Shown one piece after another: positions 1-7,556 of a stretch of DNA of 64,000 nucleotides (position 1 is its first letter; every line of letters starts with the position of its first letter). Where the stretch lies: the NCBI GenBank assembly GCA_963753055.1, contig CAVWAP010000002.1, positions 310,001 to 374,000 on the forward strand, read 5' to 3'. Under the pieces are notes generated by a model that worked only from the letters and a program-made list of their open reading frames with translations, was not told the DNA's origin and did no database searches. Both the position numbers and the translations under genes were made by a program. Source of the DNA: JAUWGC01 sp963753055 (GTDB lineage Bacteria; Bacteroidota; Bacteroidia; Bacteroidales; B18-G4).

Positions 1-1107
1 ATTCCTCTGCTCCAAAAGAATATTAATCTCTTCTGATGTCTGTAAGCTTCTTTTACACCAGATAATGGCTTGTCCATGATCATCTTGCTTATTATATGCT
101 CTGCCTATGTTGGCCAGGATACCAGCCAATCCTCTTTTGTCGGAAATTTCCTCATAGATCTTGAAGCATTTCTGGTAATAATCCATGGCTTTGGCATAGT
201 CACCCTGATACATATAAATTTCTCCTATATTGTTGAATGTGCTGGCCATTCCTTTTCTATCGGAGATTTCCTCTTGTATCTTTAAACTTTTAAGGTGATA
301 GTCAAGTGCCTTAGAATAGTTTTTTGTATTCATATAAATGAGGCCGATGTTGGATGAGATACCAGCCGATGCTTTTAGGTCAGAGATGTCCTCACATATT
401 TTCAGGCTACGCTGAAAACGTTCCAGTGCTTCTGGATAATCACCTCGTCTCATATAAATAAGTCCGATATTATTTAAGATTTGAGCAATTCCCCTGCTAT
501 CCAAGAATTCCTCTTTGATCCTCAGGCTTTGTTGGAATTTTTCCAGTGCCCTTGGATAATTGCCCTGATTCATGTAAATGAGTCCGATATTGTTCATGGA
601 ACCAGCCATTCCGCTTTTATCTGAGAGGCTCTTCTTGATCGTTAAACTTCTCTGGTGATATTCCAGGGCTTTGGGGAAGTTGCCTTGATTTGAATAAATA
701 ACGCCGATATTGTTTAAAGTTTTGGACATTCCTTTATTATCGCAAATTCCTTCTGAAATCAGTAAACTTCGCTGGTAATAATCCAGTGCATCATCATATT
801 CGCCTCTGACAAGGTATGATCCCCCCTGAATGCTTAACGCACTTGTCATTTCTTTTTTGAAACCCTTTTCGCTGGCAAAGTCATACATCAGTTGCGCAAA
901 ATAATAGGCACTATCTGGTTGTGAGTACAGGTATCCATATCTGGCAAAATCCTGTATGGCTTGAACCCTGCTGGAGTCTGAAGCGGTTTCATCATTCCAG
1001 ACACTCCAGAGTGAGTCGAGGTTTGTCTGGGCCTGGGTTACAAGCGCAGAAAGCATGAAGAGAAAAAAAATCAGACTCTTTATTGTTTTACATACGATAA
1101 AATTCAT
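1..1107 (-). CDS. Secreted or membrane TPR protein, C-terminus beyond window
   Basis: The reading frame is open from the ATG at 1107 to the window edge (369 codons), so the gene is cut off at its 3' end. The first 27 residues form a signal peptide (basic start, hydrophobic core, end at TQAQ). From about residue 75 on there are at least seven 40-residue tetratricopeptide repeats of the kinesin-light-chain type, with the recurring pattern NIG-IY--QG-Y-KAL-Y---SL-I-EE. Similar Bacteroidota proteins end in a transmembrane helix followed by a histidine kinase, LuxR or cyclase domain. Which one applies here cannot be seen. The same repeat type precedes the cyclase of the gene at 46585-48588. The export and TPR calls are firm; the output domain is unknown. 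Confidence 0.85.
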   Translation of the reverse strand, partial: MNFIVCKTIKSLIFFLFMLSALVTQAQTNLDSLWSVWNDETASDSSRVQAIQDFARYGYLYSQPDSAYYFAQLMYDFASEKGFKKEMTSALSIQGGSYLVRGEYDDALDYYQRSLLISEGICDNKGMSKTLNNIGVIYSNQGNFPKALEYHQRSLTIKKSLSDKSGMAGSMNNIGLIYMNQGNYPRALEKFQQSLRIKEEFLDSRGIAQILNNIGLIYMRRGDYPEALERFQRSLKICEDISDLKASAGISSNIGLIYMNTKNYSKALDYHLKSLKIQEEISDRKGMASTFNNIGEIYMYQGDYAKAMDYYQKCFKIYEEISDKRGLAGILANIGRAYNKQDDHGQAIIWCKRSLQTSEEINILLEQRN

Positions 1108-1137
1108 GATAGGATAAAGTTATGGTTTTTACATGAT

Positions 1138-1169
1138 AAATTGACAGTTGACAGTTGACAATTGACAAT
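1138..1169. repeat. 7-bp repeat array (TTGACAG/TTGACAA type)
   Basis: Four adjoining 7-mers, TTGACAG, TTGACAG, TTGACAA and TTGACAA, lie upstream of the TPR gene. The reverse complement of this 32-nt stretch matches 59391-59422, inside the sorting domain of the M1 peptidase gene, at 31 of 32 positions. Confidence 0.9.
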
Positions 1170-1178
1170 AATATGGCG

Positions 1179-1213
1179 CTATGTGTTATCTATGGGTATT
1201 CTATGTGTATTCT
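1179..1213. repeat. 11-bp periodic repeat, left part of IS target
   Basis: Three 11-mers follow one another (CTATGTGTTAT, CTATGGGTATT, CTATGTGTATT), then CT at 1212-1213 where the insertion sequence begins. The array resumes on the other side of the element at 2457 with CTATGCGTCT and CTATGATGCT. Confidence 0.8.
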
Positions 1214-1241
1214 AAGTTAAAGTCAAGTATTTTTTAGTTTT

Positions 1242-2234
1242 TCAAGCTGCATATTGTGCAATGGAAACATATGGAGTTCCTCTGGTTATTGTTGCAAAAA
1301 CTCTTCCAATTAATTTATTTCTCACGTTATTGATAACAATTTTCTTATGCTTTCCTTCATCTATCTTCTTTTTGAAGTATTGCCGTATTTCCGGGTCATG
1401 GTTGATTGCAGCCAATGCTGCGTTTGTAAGCAGTGCTTTAATCGTTTTATTAGCGTAATGACTGATCCTGGTTTGACCATGTATGCTTGTCCCTGAACTA
1501 TGCTCAAAAGGAGCTGAACCCACATAGCAAGCAAACTTTCTTGCATTATCAAAATCTTCAAAGCAATTTGTATAAACAATCATATATGCCGCCGTAATCA
1601 TCCCAATACCTTTCACCGAAGTTGCTAATTGATACTGATGTTTGATTTTATGATGTTGATCTATTTGCTGGATGATTTCATTTTCTATTTCTTGTATTTG
1701 TTTGGTATAAACCCGGATCATTTTTTGTTGGTTTTTGATCAACACATCACTATTGCATAGCCCTAAATACTCTTTGGATTGCTCCATCGATGTTTTAAAG
1801 CTGGCTCGATTCCTGGCTAACCTGGATCTATAAGAGAGCAAATACTTTAGCCTGACCAATTGTTTTGATCCCAAGGTGGTCATTCTTAACTTATCCTTGT
1901 GCAAAAAGGCATATTCAGCAAGTCGGAAAGCATCAATCTGATCGTTCTTTCCCCTTTGTATGCCCAGAGATCTTTTTACCTGCAACCCACTAACCTTGGT
2001 ATAATGTAATCCTTTATCCTCACAAAACAATTGCAGCGGGAGATCATACATGCCAGTATGTTCAAAGCAAATGACTAAATCTTGTAAATCTTCCAGGTTT
2101 CTTTCCAACCAGATGATCATTTTCTTTAAACCTTTACTGTTGTTATCAAAAACTTCCTTGGTTCCCTTCCCATAAATACAAGCATCCAGTTTAGCTTTTG
2201 AAACATCAATTCCTAAAAAAGTTCTTTTTTTCAT
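1242..2234 (-). CDS. IS110-family transposase (DEDD recombinase)
   Basis: This 330-residue protein has the normal length for IS110 recombinases. The N-terminal RuvC-like DEDD domain shows the first Asp in GIDVSKAKLD (residues 8-17), a Glu in FEHTGMYD near residue 60, and the Asp pair in KNDQIDAFRLAEYA near residue 100. The C-terminal Transposase_20 domain has the SVKGIG helix-hairpin-helix near residue 208 and the conserved stretch CYVGSAPFEHSSGTSIHG, which contains the catalytic Ser. No frameshift or internal stop was found. Known IS110 enzymes are guided by a structured bridge RNA encoded next to the gene; a candidate lies directly upstream here. The ATG at 2234 begins MKKRTFLGID, the expected N-terminus. 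Confidence 0.95.
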   Translation of the reverse strand: MKKRTFLGIDVSKAKLDACIYGKGTKEVFDNNSKGLKKMIIWLERNLEDLQDLVICFEHTGMYDLPLQLFCEDKGLHYTKVSGLQVKRSLGIQRGKNDQIDAFRLAEYAFLHKDKLRMTTLGSKQLVRLKYLLSYRSRLARNRASFKTSMEQSKEYLGLCNSDVLIKNQQKMIRVYTKQIQEIENEIIQQIDQHHKIKHQYQLATSVKGIGMITAAYMIVYTNCFEDFDNARKFACYVGSAPFEHSSGTSIHGQTRISHYANKTIKALLTNAALAAINHDPEIRQYFKKKIDEGKHKKIVINNVRNKLIGRVFATITRGTPYVSIAQYAA

Positions 2235-2457
2235 AACTTTGAGTGACTTTGTTTTTAAAATAGTTGCATTAACTAAAACCTTTATTGGACCTTAAGTCCA
2301 AGATTCTAACAAGTTCTTGCAACTGTGAATGGAAGAATGGGGACTAAAACGCATAATAGACCATCTGCCTTGCTCTATGCTTAGTTCACCCCATTCTTTC
2401 TTTTTTCAACAAAGCCAAAGATAACTTCAAATGAAAAAGGCTAAACTAAAGGTTTTC
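2235..2457 (-). ncRNA. Candidate IS110 bridge RNA region
   Basis: This non-coding segment between the IS end and the transposase start is where IS110-group elements encode their bridge RNA. Two hairpins are visible. The larger has an outer stem 2333-2342/2389-2398 (10 bp), then 2343-2347/2381-2385 and 2351-2355/2376-2380, with internal loops and an apical loop of about 20 nt. The smaller has stem 2285-2290/2296-2301 and a 5-nt loop. The loop strand of the RNA contains GCATAGA, identical to the minus strand across the insertion junction. The RNA itself is an inference from position and structure. Confidence 0.5.
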
Positions 2458-2480
2458 TATGCGTCTCTATGATGCTGGAT

Positions 2481-2529
2481 GGAACATGGAACATGGAACA
2501 TGGTACATTGAACATTGAACATGGTACAT
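2481..2529. repeat. 7-bp repeat array (GGAACAT/TGAACAT type)
   Basis: Seven consecutive 7-mers: GGAACAT three times, GGTACAT, TGAACAT twice, GGTACAT. Arrays of related sequence occur in the opposite sense at 45695-45729 and 54432-54473. Confidence 0.9.
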
Positions 2530-2554
2530 CAAAAAACTGATCACAGGTCACTTT

Positions 2555-2584
2555 ATTGAATGACTGGAATATGAAGTATATTTG
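2555..2584 (+). promoter_or_regulatory. Bacteroidota-type promoter
   Basis: The -7 element TATATTTG is at 2577-2584, with ATTG at 2555-2558, 18 nt upstream, as a -33 element. It would start transcription near 2591, ahead of the short lipoprotein frame at 2622 and the radical SAM gene at 2698. Confidence 0.5.
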
Positions 2585-2621
2585 AAGACTAGTTAAAATA
2601 TCTACTAATTATTACCTTATC

Positions 2622-2732
2622 ATGAAAGTAATATTCGGTGCATTTTTAATTCAAATATTGTTTCTAAGCGTCAGTTGTGGCCAGGTAGAGACTAAGCATG
2701 AAGAGGAAGGTGAAAGAGAGCATGGTGTATGA
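2622..2732 (+). pseudogene. Lipoprotein N-terminal remnant (36 codons)
   Basis: The frame starts MKVIFGAFLIQILFLSVSCG, a complete lipoprotein signal with the lipobox ending in Cys19. It then runs for only 17 more mostly charged residues to a TGA. The ORF overlaps the start of the radical SAM gene by 35 nt in another frame. A promoter-like -7 element stands 38 nt upstream. Such a short mature lipoprotein is unlikely to be functional, so this looks like the 5' end of a gene whose body was lost. A genuine leader peptide coupled to translation of the next gene is the alternative. Confidence 0.5.
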
Positions 2733-3597
2733 TGAGCCGGTGTTTCGGCCCCCCAGTGAAGCGTACTCGCTGATCCTGCAGCCTACAGTTGGATGCTCCT
2801 GGAACCGCTGTGCTTTTTGCGAAATGTATTCCACCAAGAAATTCCGCATCCGTGAAATAAGTGAGCTTAAGAGAGAGATAAATGAGATCAGTTCGGTACA
2901 TCCTGATATTAGAAAGGTGTTCCTTGCTGATGGTGATGCACTGGTTTTGCAACATGATTACCTTTTGGAATTATTGACAGAGCTGAATAAGTCTTTTACT
3001 AAACTTACACGGGTATCAGCCTACGCCCTGCCAAAGGATATTCTGGCCAAAACGGATGAAGAATTATCCTCTCTTTGCAAGGCAGGGTTGAAGCTAATCT
3101 ATGTAGGCATTGAATCAGGGGATGATGAGGTCCTGCAGATGGTGAGCAAGAATGAAACAGCTGCAAGTACCGTTGAAGGCCTGCTCAAAGCAAAAAATGC
3201 CGGAATTAAACTTTCGGTGATGATATTGAATGGCCTTGGCGGGAAATCTTTCAGCCGGCAACATGCTGAAAATTCAGCTCAGGTAATCAATATGATTCAG
3301 CCTGAATACTTGTCTACACTGGTATTAAGCTATCCTCGTGGTATTGACCACTTTAAAAAACGCTTTAAGGGAAGTTTTGATCCATGTGATATCAGAGACC
3401 TGCTGCAGGAGCTGATGCTATTCATCAATACCCTGGCCCTGGACCAAACAGTATTCCGAAGCGATCACGCATCGAATTATTTAGTGCTGAAAGGGATCCT
3501 CGGTCGCGACAAGATGCGGATACTGTCTGAACTGAAAGAAGCACTTGCCAACCCTGATTCGGCCGACCTGAGGCCTGAATGGTTGAGGGGGTTATAA
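2698..3597 (+). CDS. Radical SAM protein
   Basis: This 299-residue protein is a radical S-adenosylmethionine enzyme. The iron-sulfur motif is GCSWNRCAFCEMY near residues 32-44, with CX4CX2C spacing instead of the commoner CX3CX2C; the same spacing is typical of uncharacterised radical SAM proteins with the GCS-N-C-FC-MY pattern. The rest fits the partial TIM barrel, including the YVGIESGDDEVL segment (SAM-binding GIES type) and VMILNGLGG. There is no added SPASM or B12 domain, and the substrate is unknown. The ATG at 2698 is the first usable start and lies inside the overlapping lipoprotein remnant. The gene appears to be transcribed alone from the promoter at 2555-2584. Confidence 0.85.
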   Translation: MKRKVKESMVYDEPVFRPPSEAYSLILQPTVGCSWNRCAFCEMYSTKKFRIREISELKREINEISSVHPDIRKVFLADGDALVLQHDYLLELLTELNKSFTKLTRVSAYALPKDILAKTDEELSSLCKAGLKLIYVGIESGDDEVLQMVSKNETAASTVEGLLKAKNAGIKLSVMILNGLGGKSFSRQHAENSAQVINMIQPEYLSTLVLSYPRGIDHFKKRFKGSFDPCDIRDLLQELMLFINTLALDQTVFRSDHASNYLVLKGILGRDKMRILSELKEALANPDSADLRPEWLRGL

Positions 3598-3616
3598 TTA
3601 AACACAATCGATTTTC

Positions 3617-3637
3617 TGTTCAATGTTCACTAATCCT
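3617..3637. repeat. Short 7-bp repeat array (TGTTCAA/TGTTCAC)
   Basis: TGTTCAA, TGTTCAC and TAATCCT lie in the gap between the radical SAM and kinase genes. The array resembles the longer one at 23031-23065. Confidence 0.55.
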
Positions 3638-3661
3638 ATTGACTAACCTTCTGAATTTCAC

Positions 3662-3669
3662 TATCTTTA
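3662..3669 (+). promoter_or_regulatory. Possible -7 element TATCTTTA
   Basis: One base off TAnnTTTG, upstream of the kinase gene, and compatible with starts at 3708 or 3765. No good -33 element is visible. Confidence 0.3.
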
Positions 3670-3764
3670 TAAGACCACCTGACCAATAAAGTGAGTTAGA
3701 CCCGGTAATGAAGAAGTTAATATTTCATAGATATTTAACATCGATTAAACCCACAGCGAATCAT

Positions 3765-5936
3765 ATGAATCGCGCAATAAAAATTTTTAGCCTTTTTGTC
3801 CTTTTCCTTTTGATTTCAGGGTTTGCAAGTGATGATAAAGACTCCGACAGCCTCAAAACAAGACTGGCATTAATAAGAGGCAATTCTGATAATGAGGTCC
3901 GCGAAAAAGTAGATATCCTTAATAAACTTGGTTATTTTGATTTTGTATATCATACTCATTCACGGCTGGATTCATTGTTGGAAGATTGTTTAGTTTATTG
4001 CAATAAAGCACTAAAATTATCAGAAAAGGTAAGTTATGACTATGGAAAAGGTATGGCAATGCAGAGCCTGGGATATGCATATGGTTATTTGGAAAAGACA
4101 GACAGTGCAATATTGCTTCTTCAGTCTGCTGAAGAAATATTCCTTCAACTAAATGATAAAAAAGAATTGGCAACAACAGTGGCTAACCATCTATATGTTT
4201 GTTTTTTTAACGGAGATGATGAGCAAGCTTCAATCTATTTTGATAAAGCCATGAACCTTTATTCTGAGATTGAAGATTATATCAGACCAGCTATTATTTA
4301 TGAAAGATTAGCCATAAGCAGAAGACAAAGTAAGCTTGAGTATTCTGTAGTAAAATTCTTTAAAATTGCTCTGGACTACAGAAAGAAAGCCGGTGTCATT
4401 GTAGATATGGCCCTGCCATTAACTCATATCGGTGAGTTTTATCTAACGGATTTAAACAATCCAGATAGTGCTCTTTTTTATTGCCTGGAAGCTTTGAATT
4501 ATATAAATACCTCAAATCAGAAGTATCTCGTTCATCCAAGTGATAAACATTATAATGGCAATATTTATTCATGGACCATGCAAATTATTGGAGATTGTTA
4601 TAAGGATCTAAATGAATACCAACAGGCGCTGAAGAGTTATGCTTTAGTAGAAGAATTGCTTGATCATGATAATCCGGATGAATTGTCATTTTTGATCCCA
4701 ACAAAGACTTCTGTGGCAGAGATATATCTTGTACTAGGTGATTATCAGCATGCCCTTGAGGAGATAAGGCATAGCGAAAAATTGTTTTATAAGCTTGATA
4801 ATCAATCCTTTGGGCTTGATGAAAGGCTGGTCTACCAAAGTAATATTCATCGAATATCAGCTGATATATATGAGAAGCTTGGGGACTATGAAAATGCACT
4901 TTATCAGTACATTCTGTATACCAGCTGGTTGGATACACTTCAGTTTTTTAATTATCAACAAAATCGATTAAAATTTCATGAGGAATCTTATGCTGCTGAA
5001 AGAGAAATGGAAAATGAAGTATTGAAAAAGGACCTGGCAATTCAGAAATTAAAACAAGATAAGCAGGAGCTAAACAACTTGCTTTTATTGACCAGCCTTG
5101 GATTGGCAATAATAATCCTTGCCTTCGTATACTATCAATTCAGGTTAAAAAAAAGAATGAACAAGCATCTTGAGATTAAGATTGGAGAAGCACTGAAACA
5201 ACAAAATCAGCAACAGCAGATAATCATACATCAGGCAGGCTTGACTTCCCTCGGGGAAATGGCTGCTGGTATTGCTCACGAAGCAAAAGTTCCTATACAG
5301 AATATCCTGTTTGCTACTGAAAGCATACAGCAAGAGGAATCCAAAGACTTCAAGGACAGGGAATTTTTTAATAAAATGATCAGTGAGATTTATATGGATA
5401 TTAATAAGCTAAACAAGCTTATTGAGCATATCCAGGTCTTTTCAAGCCAGCAGAAAACAGAATTCTTAGAGGATTTCTCCATCAATGATGCAATTCAAAA
5501 TGCATTATCAATGATGAAGGTCAAACTCGCGGACCTTCATATTGACCTCCAGCTTGAATTGAAAGATAATTTGCCCATGGTAAAAGGCAACACCTATAAA
5601 TTTGAGCAGGTAATTGTCAATATTATCAATAATGCCAGGGATGCGATAGAATATAAATATGCAGGTAAGTCGCCTGCCGAAGGGAAGTCCATCAAAATTA
5701 AAACACTCCAGGATAATCGATCCCTTATCATTGAAATAATTGATAGTGGGATTGGGATCAAAGAAGATAACCTGGTGAAGATATTCCATCCTTTCTTTAC
5801 TACTAAAGAACTGGGTAAAGGCACCGGCCTGGGACTTTCAATTTCTTACGGACTGATCAAGGAAATGAATGGCACAATAAATGTAATAAGTAATTATAAT
5901 GAAGGCACATCCTTTAAAATTACATTGCCGTTATGA
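3765..5936 (+). CDS. TPR sensor histidine kinase (NtrB-like partner)
   Basis: The start at 3765 puts a signal sequence (MNRAIKIFSLFVLFLLISGFA) at the N-terminus; an in-frame ATG at 3708 would add 19 residues in front of it. A periplasmic TPR region covers most of the first 400 residues. It is followed by a coiled coil, a single transmembrane helix (LLLLTSLGLAIIILAFVYYQ), a dimerisation/phosphoacceptor helix with the H-box AAGIAHEAKVPIQN, and a GHKL ATPase with N-box INNARDAIE, DSGIGI and GKGTGLGLS. Residue 524, counted from the 3708 start, is the phosphoacceptor His. The gene overlaps the downstream NtrC-type regulator gene by 4 nt (ATGA), so the two form a two-component system whose periplasmic TPR region likely senses a protein or envelope state. 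Confidence 0.92.
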   Translation: MNRAIKIFSLFVLFLLISGFASDDKDSDSLKTRLALIRGNSDNEVREKVDILNKLGYFDFVYHTHSRLDSLLEDCLVYCNKALKLSEKVSYDYGKGMAMQSLGYAYGYLEKTDSAILLLQSAEEIFLQLNDKKELATTVANHLYVCFFNGDDEQASIYFDKAMNLYSEIEDYIRPAIIYERLAISRRQSKLEYSVVKFFKIALDYRKKAGVIVDMALPLTHIGEFYLTDLNNPDSALFYCLEALNYINTSNQKYLVHPSDKHYNGNIYSWTMQIIGDCYKDLNEYQQALKSYALVEELLDHDNPDELSFLIPTKTSVAEIYLVLGDYQHALEEIRHSEKLFYKLDNQSFGLDERLVYQSNIHRISADIYEKLGDYENALYQYILYTSWLDTLQFFNYQQNRLKFHEESYAAEREMENEVLKKDLAIQKLKQDKQELNNLLLLTSLGLAIIILAFVYYQFRLKKRMNKHLEIKIGEALKQQNQQQQIIIHQAGLTSLGEMAAGIAHEAKVPIQNILFATESIQQEESKDFKDREFFNKMISEIYMDINKLNKLIEHIQVFSSQQKTEFLEDFSINDAIQNALSMMKVKLADLHIDLQLELKDNLPMVKGNTYKFEQVIVNIINNARDAIEYKYAGKSPAEGKSIKIKTLQDNRSLIIEIIDSGIGIKEDNLVKIFHPFFTTKELGKGTGLGLSISYGLIKEMNGTINVISNYNEGTSFKITLPL

Positions 5937-7318
5937 AAAAGCTTAATGTACTTATTCTTGATGATGAATCCATGTATACGGATAAGCTTTCCCGGTTTCT
6001 TGGCAATAGTAATGTCAAATCATACGTTGCCAACGCACCATCTGAAGCTTTCAGGATATTGGATTCTTGCGACATAGATATTCTTGTTTGCGATTATGTC
6101 CTGCCGGAGATGAATGGTTTGGAGGTGCTCTCAAGAGCTAAATCAAAGTGTCCGGAAATTGAAGTGATTATGATCAGCGGCCATGGGGACATGGACACAG
6201 TGATTGAGGCTACCAGGTTAGGGGCTATTGATTTCATAAAGAAACCATTAAGGATGATTGAGGTTCAGCTTGCCATTGAACGCACTTCCAAATACCTGAA
6301 CCTGCAATCAAAGTATCATAGCCTGGAGAAGGATTGGTCTTTAATCTCCAGGCAGCTTGAAGGTTTGATCCAACGGGAATTCATTGGTACCAGCGAAGCT
6401 ATACAGCAAGTCAGGGACATGGCACTGATGGCAGCCAGGGACAAAGATGTAAATATCCTTATTACAGGAGAGAACGGAACAGGAAAAGAGATCGTTGCAC
6501 GTATTATTCATTATAGCAGCGACAGGAATAAAAAGGCCTTTTATCCCATAAACAGTGCAGCCATCCCAGAAACACTTCTCGAAAGCGAATTTTTTGGACA
6601 TGTAAAAGGAGCATTTACAGATGCCAGGAATGATAAGAAAGGATGTTTTGAGCTGACCAATGGCGGTACCCTTTTTCTGGATGAGATTTCTGAAATGCCA
6701 TTATCCTTGCAAGCTAAGTTGTTGAGAAGCATTGAAGAAAATGTGATCAGGCCTGTAGGGGGAAACCATGAAGTGAAAGTGGATGTCAGGTTGATCTCTG
6801 CTACAAACAAGGACCTTGAACTGCTGATCCAGGATAAAAAGTTTCGCCTGGACCTGTTCCACCGTGTCAATACCCTTCAAATCCATATTCCACCCCTGAG
6901 AGAAAGAAAAGAAGATATAGAACCTTTGCTTCTGTATTTTGCAGAAGTATTCTCCAAGAAAAAGAATACTCCAATGCCTGAACTGGAAAATGGGATAATA
7001 CAGGAACTAATGAACTATTCTTTCCCGGGAAATGTACGGGAACTGAAAAACATGGTGGAACGGGCAATGATCCTTTCTGCGGGAATAAGGCTACAAATAA
7101 AAGATTTTCCTCTTAAAACCTATAAACCTGTTGAAAGTCAAGTGGATCCTGAAAGTTTCAAGCTGGATGAAATCGAGAAAGAGACCATAATTCGCGCTCT
7201 ACATGCCAGTCGCTATAACCAGGTAAAAGCCGCCCGCCTGCTGGGTATTTCACGGGATACTCTCATCCGGAAACGCAAAAAGTACAATATCACTATCGAA
7301 AAAGATATTGTCAGTTAA
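5933..7318 (+). CDS. NtrC-family sigma-54-dependent response regulator
   Basis: This 461-residue protein has the three NtrC domains. The receiver (residues 1-120) has the acidic pocket DDE and phospho-acceptor Asp54 in LVCDYVLPEMNG. The AAA+ domain (about 145-375) has Walker A GENGTGKE, the sigma-54 contact loop as GAFTDA (a common variant of GAFTGA) and Walker B GGTLFLDEIS. A Fis-type HTH near 420-455 has AARLLGISRDTLIRKRKK. It overlaps the kinase gene by 4 nt and should be its partner. A sigma-54-like promoter lies about 200 nt downstream, before the secreted beta-helix gene, which is therefore the most obvious target. Confidence 0.95.
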   Translation: MKKLNVLILDDESMYTDKLSRFLGNSNVKSYVANAPSEAFRILDSCDIDILVCDYVLPEMNGLEVLSRAKSKCPEIEVIMISGHGDMDTVIEATRLGAIDFIKKPLRMIEVQLAIERTSKYLNLQSKYHSLEKDWSLISRQLEGLIQREFIGTSEAIQQVRDMALMAARDKDVNILITGENGTGKEIVARIIHYSSDRNKKAFYPINSAAIPETLLESEFFGHVKGAFTDARNDKKGCFELTNGGTLFLDEISEMPLSLQAKLLRSIEENVIRPVGGNHEVKVDVRLISATNKDLELLIQDKKFRLDLFHRVNTLQIHIPPLRERKEDIEPLLLYFAEVFSKKKNTPMPELENGIIQELMNYSFPGNVRELKNMVERAMILSAGIRLQIKDFPLKTYKPVESQVDPESFKLDEIEKETIIRALHASRYNQVKAARLLGISRDTLIRKRKKYNITIEKDIVS

Positions 7319-7324
7319 ACAATC

Positions 7325-7345
7325 TCTTCACCCCTCACTCTTCAC
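7325..7345. repeat. Short 7-bp repeat array (TCTTCAC/CCCTCAC)
   Basis: Three 7-mers (TCTTCAC, CCCTCAC, TCTTCAC) directly after the stop codon of the NtrC-type regulator. A related longer array is at 40592-40633. Confidence 0.65.
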
Positions 7346-7516
7346 CAATAATACAACTGTGCGGTTTTGCTATAGCAGGAGTTCGATCCTTTCACTTACA
7401 ATAATACTTTCTGAAAATAAAAATTCCCTGGCTAATTCTTAACACTTCTTATCTGACAGGGATTACAGTGGCACCTGAATATAAAACTTTAAAACCCCAA
7501 TAAACAGCCTATAGTG

Positions 7517-7531
7517 TGGAACAATGCTTGC
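7517..7531 (+). promoter_or_regulatory. Sigma-54-like -24/-12 promoter
   Basis: TGGAACAATGCTTGC keeps the invariant GG and GC separated by 10 nt and matches the TGGCAC-N5-TTGC consensus at all but one specified base. It overlaps an in-frame ATG at 7524, so translation should begin at the next ATG, 7557, about 14 nt after the expected transcription start. The neighbouring NtrC-type regulator is the likely activator. Confidence 0.65.
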
Positions 7532-7556
7532 CTGTTCTATTGCAAAAAATAAAGTC

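Larger units (their letters stand above)
1212..2458 (-). mobile_element. IS110-family insertion sequence, about 1.25 kb
   Basis: The element holds one transposase gene (1242-2234, minus) and a roughly 220-nt non-coding segment upstream of it. Both ends carry TTCTA (1210-1214 and 2455-2459). Removing the DNA between these copies joins the 11-bp repeats on the two sides into one unbroken periodic array, which fixes the boundaries. No inverted terminal repeats were seen, as is usual for IS110. The element looks complete and possibly active. Confidence 0.8.

Noticed and set aside
1212..2458. Inverted terminal repeats for the insertion sequence
   Set aside because: None was found at the ends; IS110 elements normally lack them, and the boundaries rest on the restored target repeat.
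7469..7484. A second sigma-54 site at TGGCACCTGAATAT
   Set aside because: The -24 half is good, but the -12 GC is missing at the required distance.
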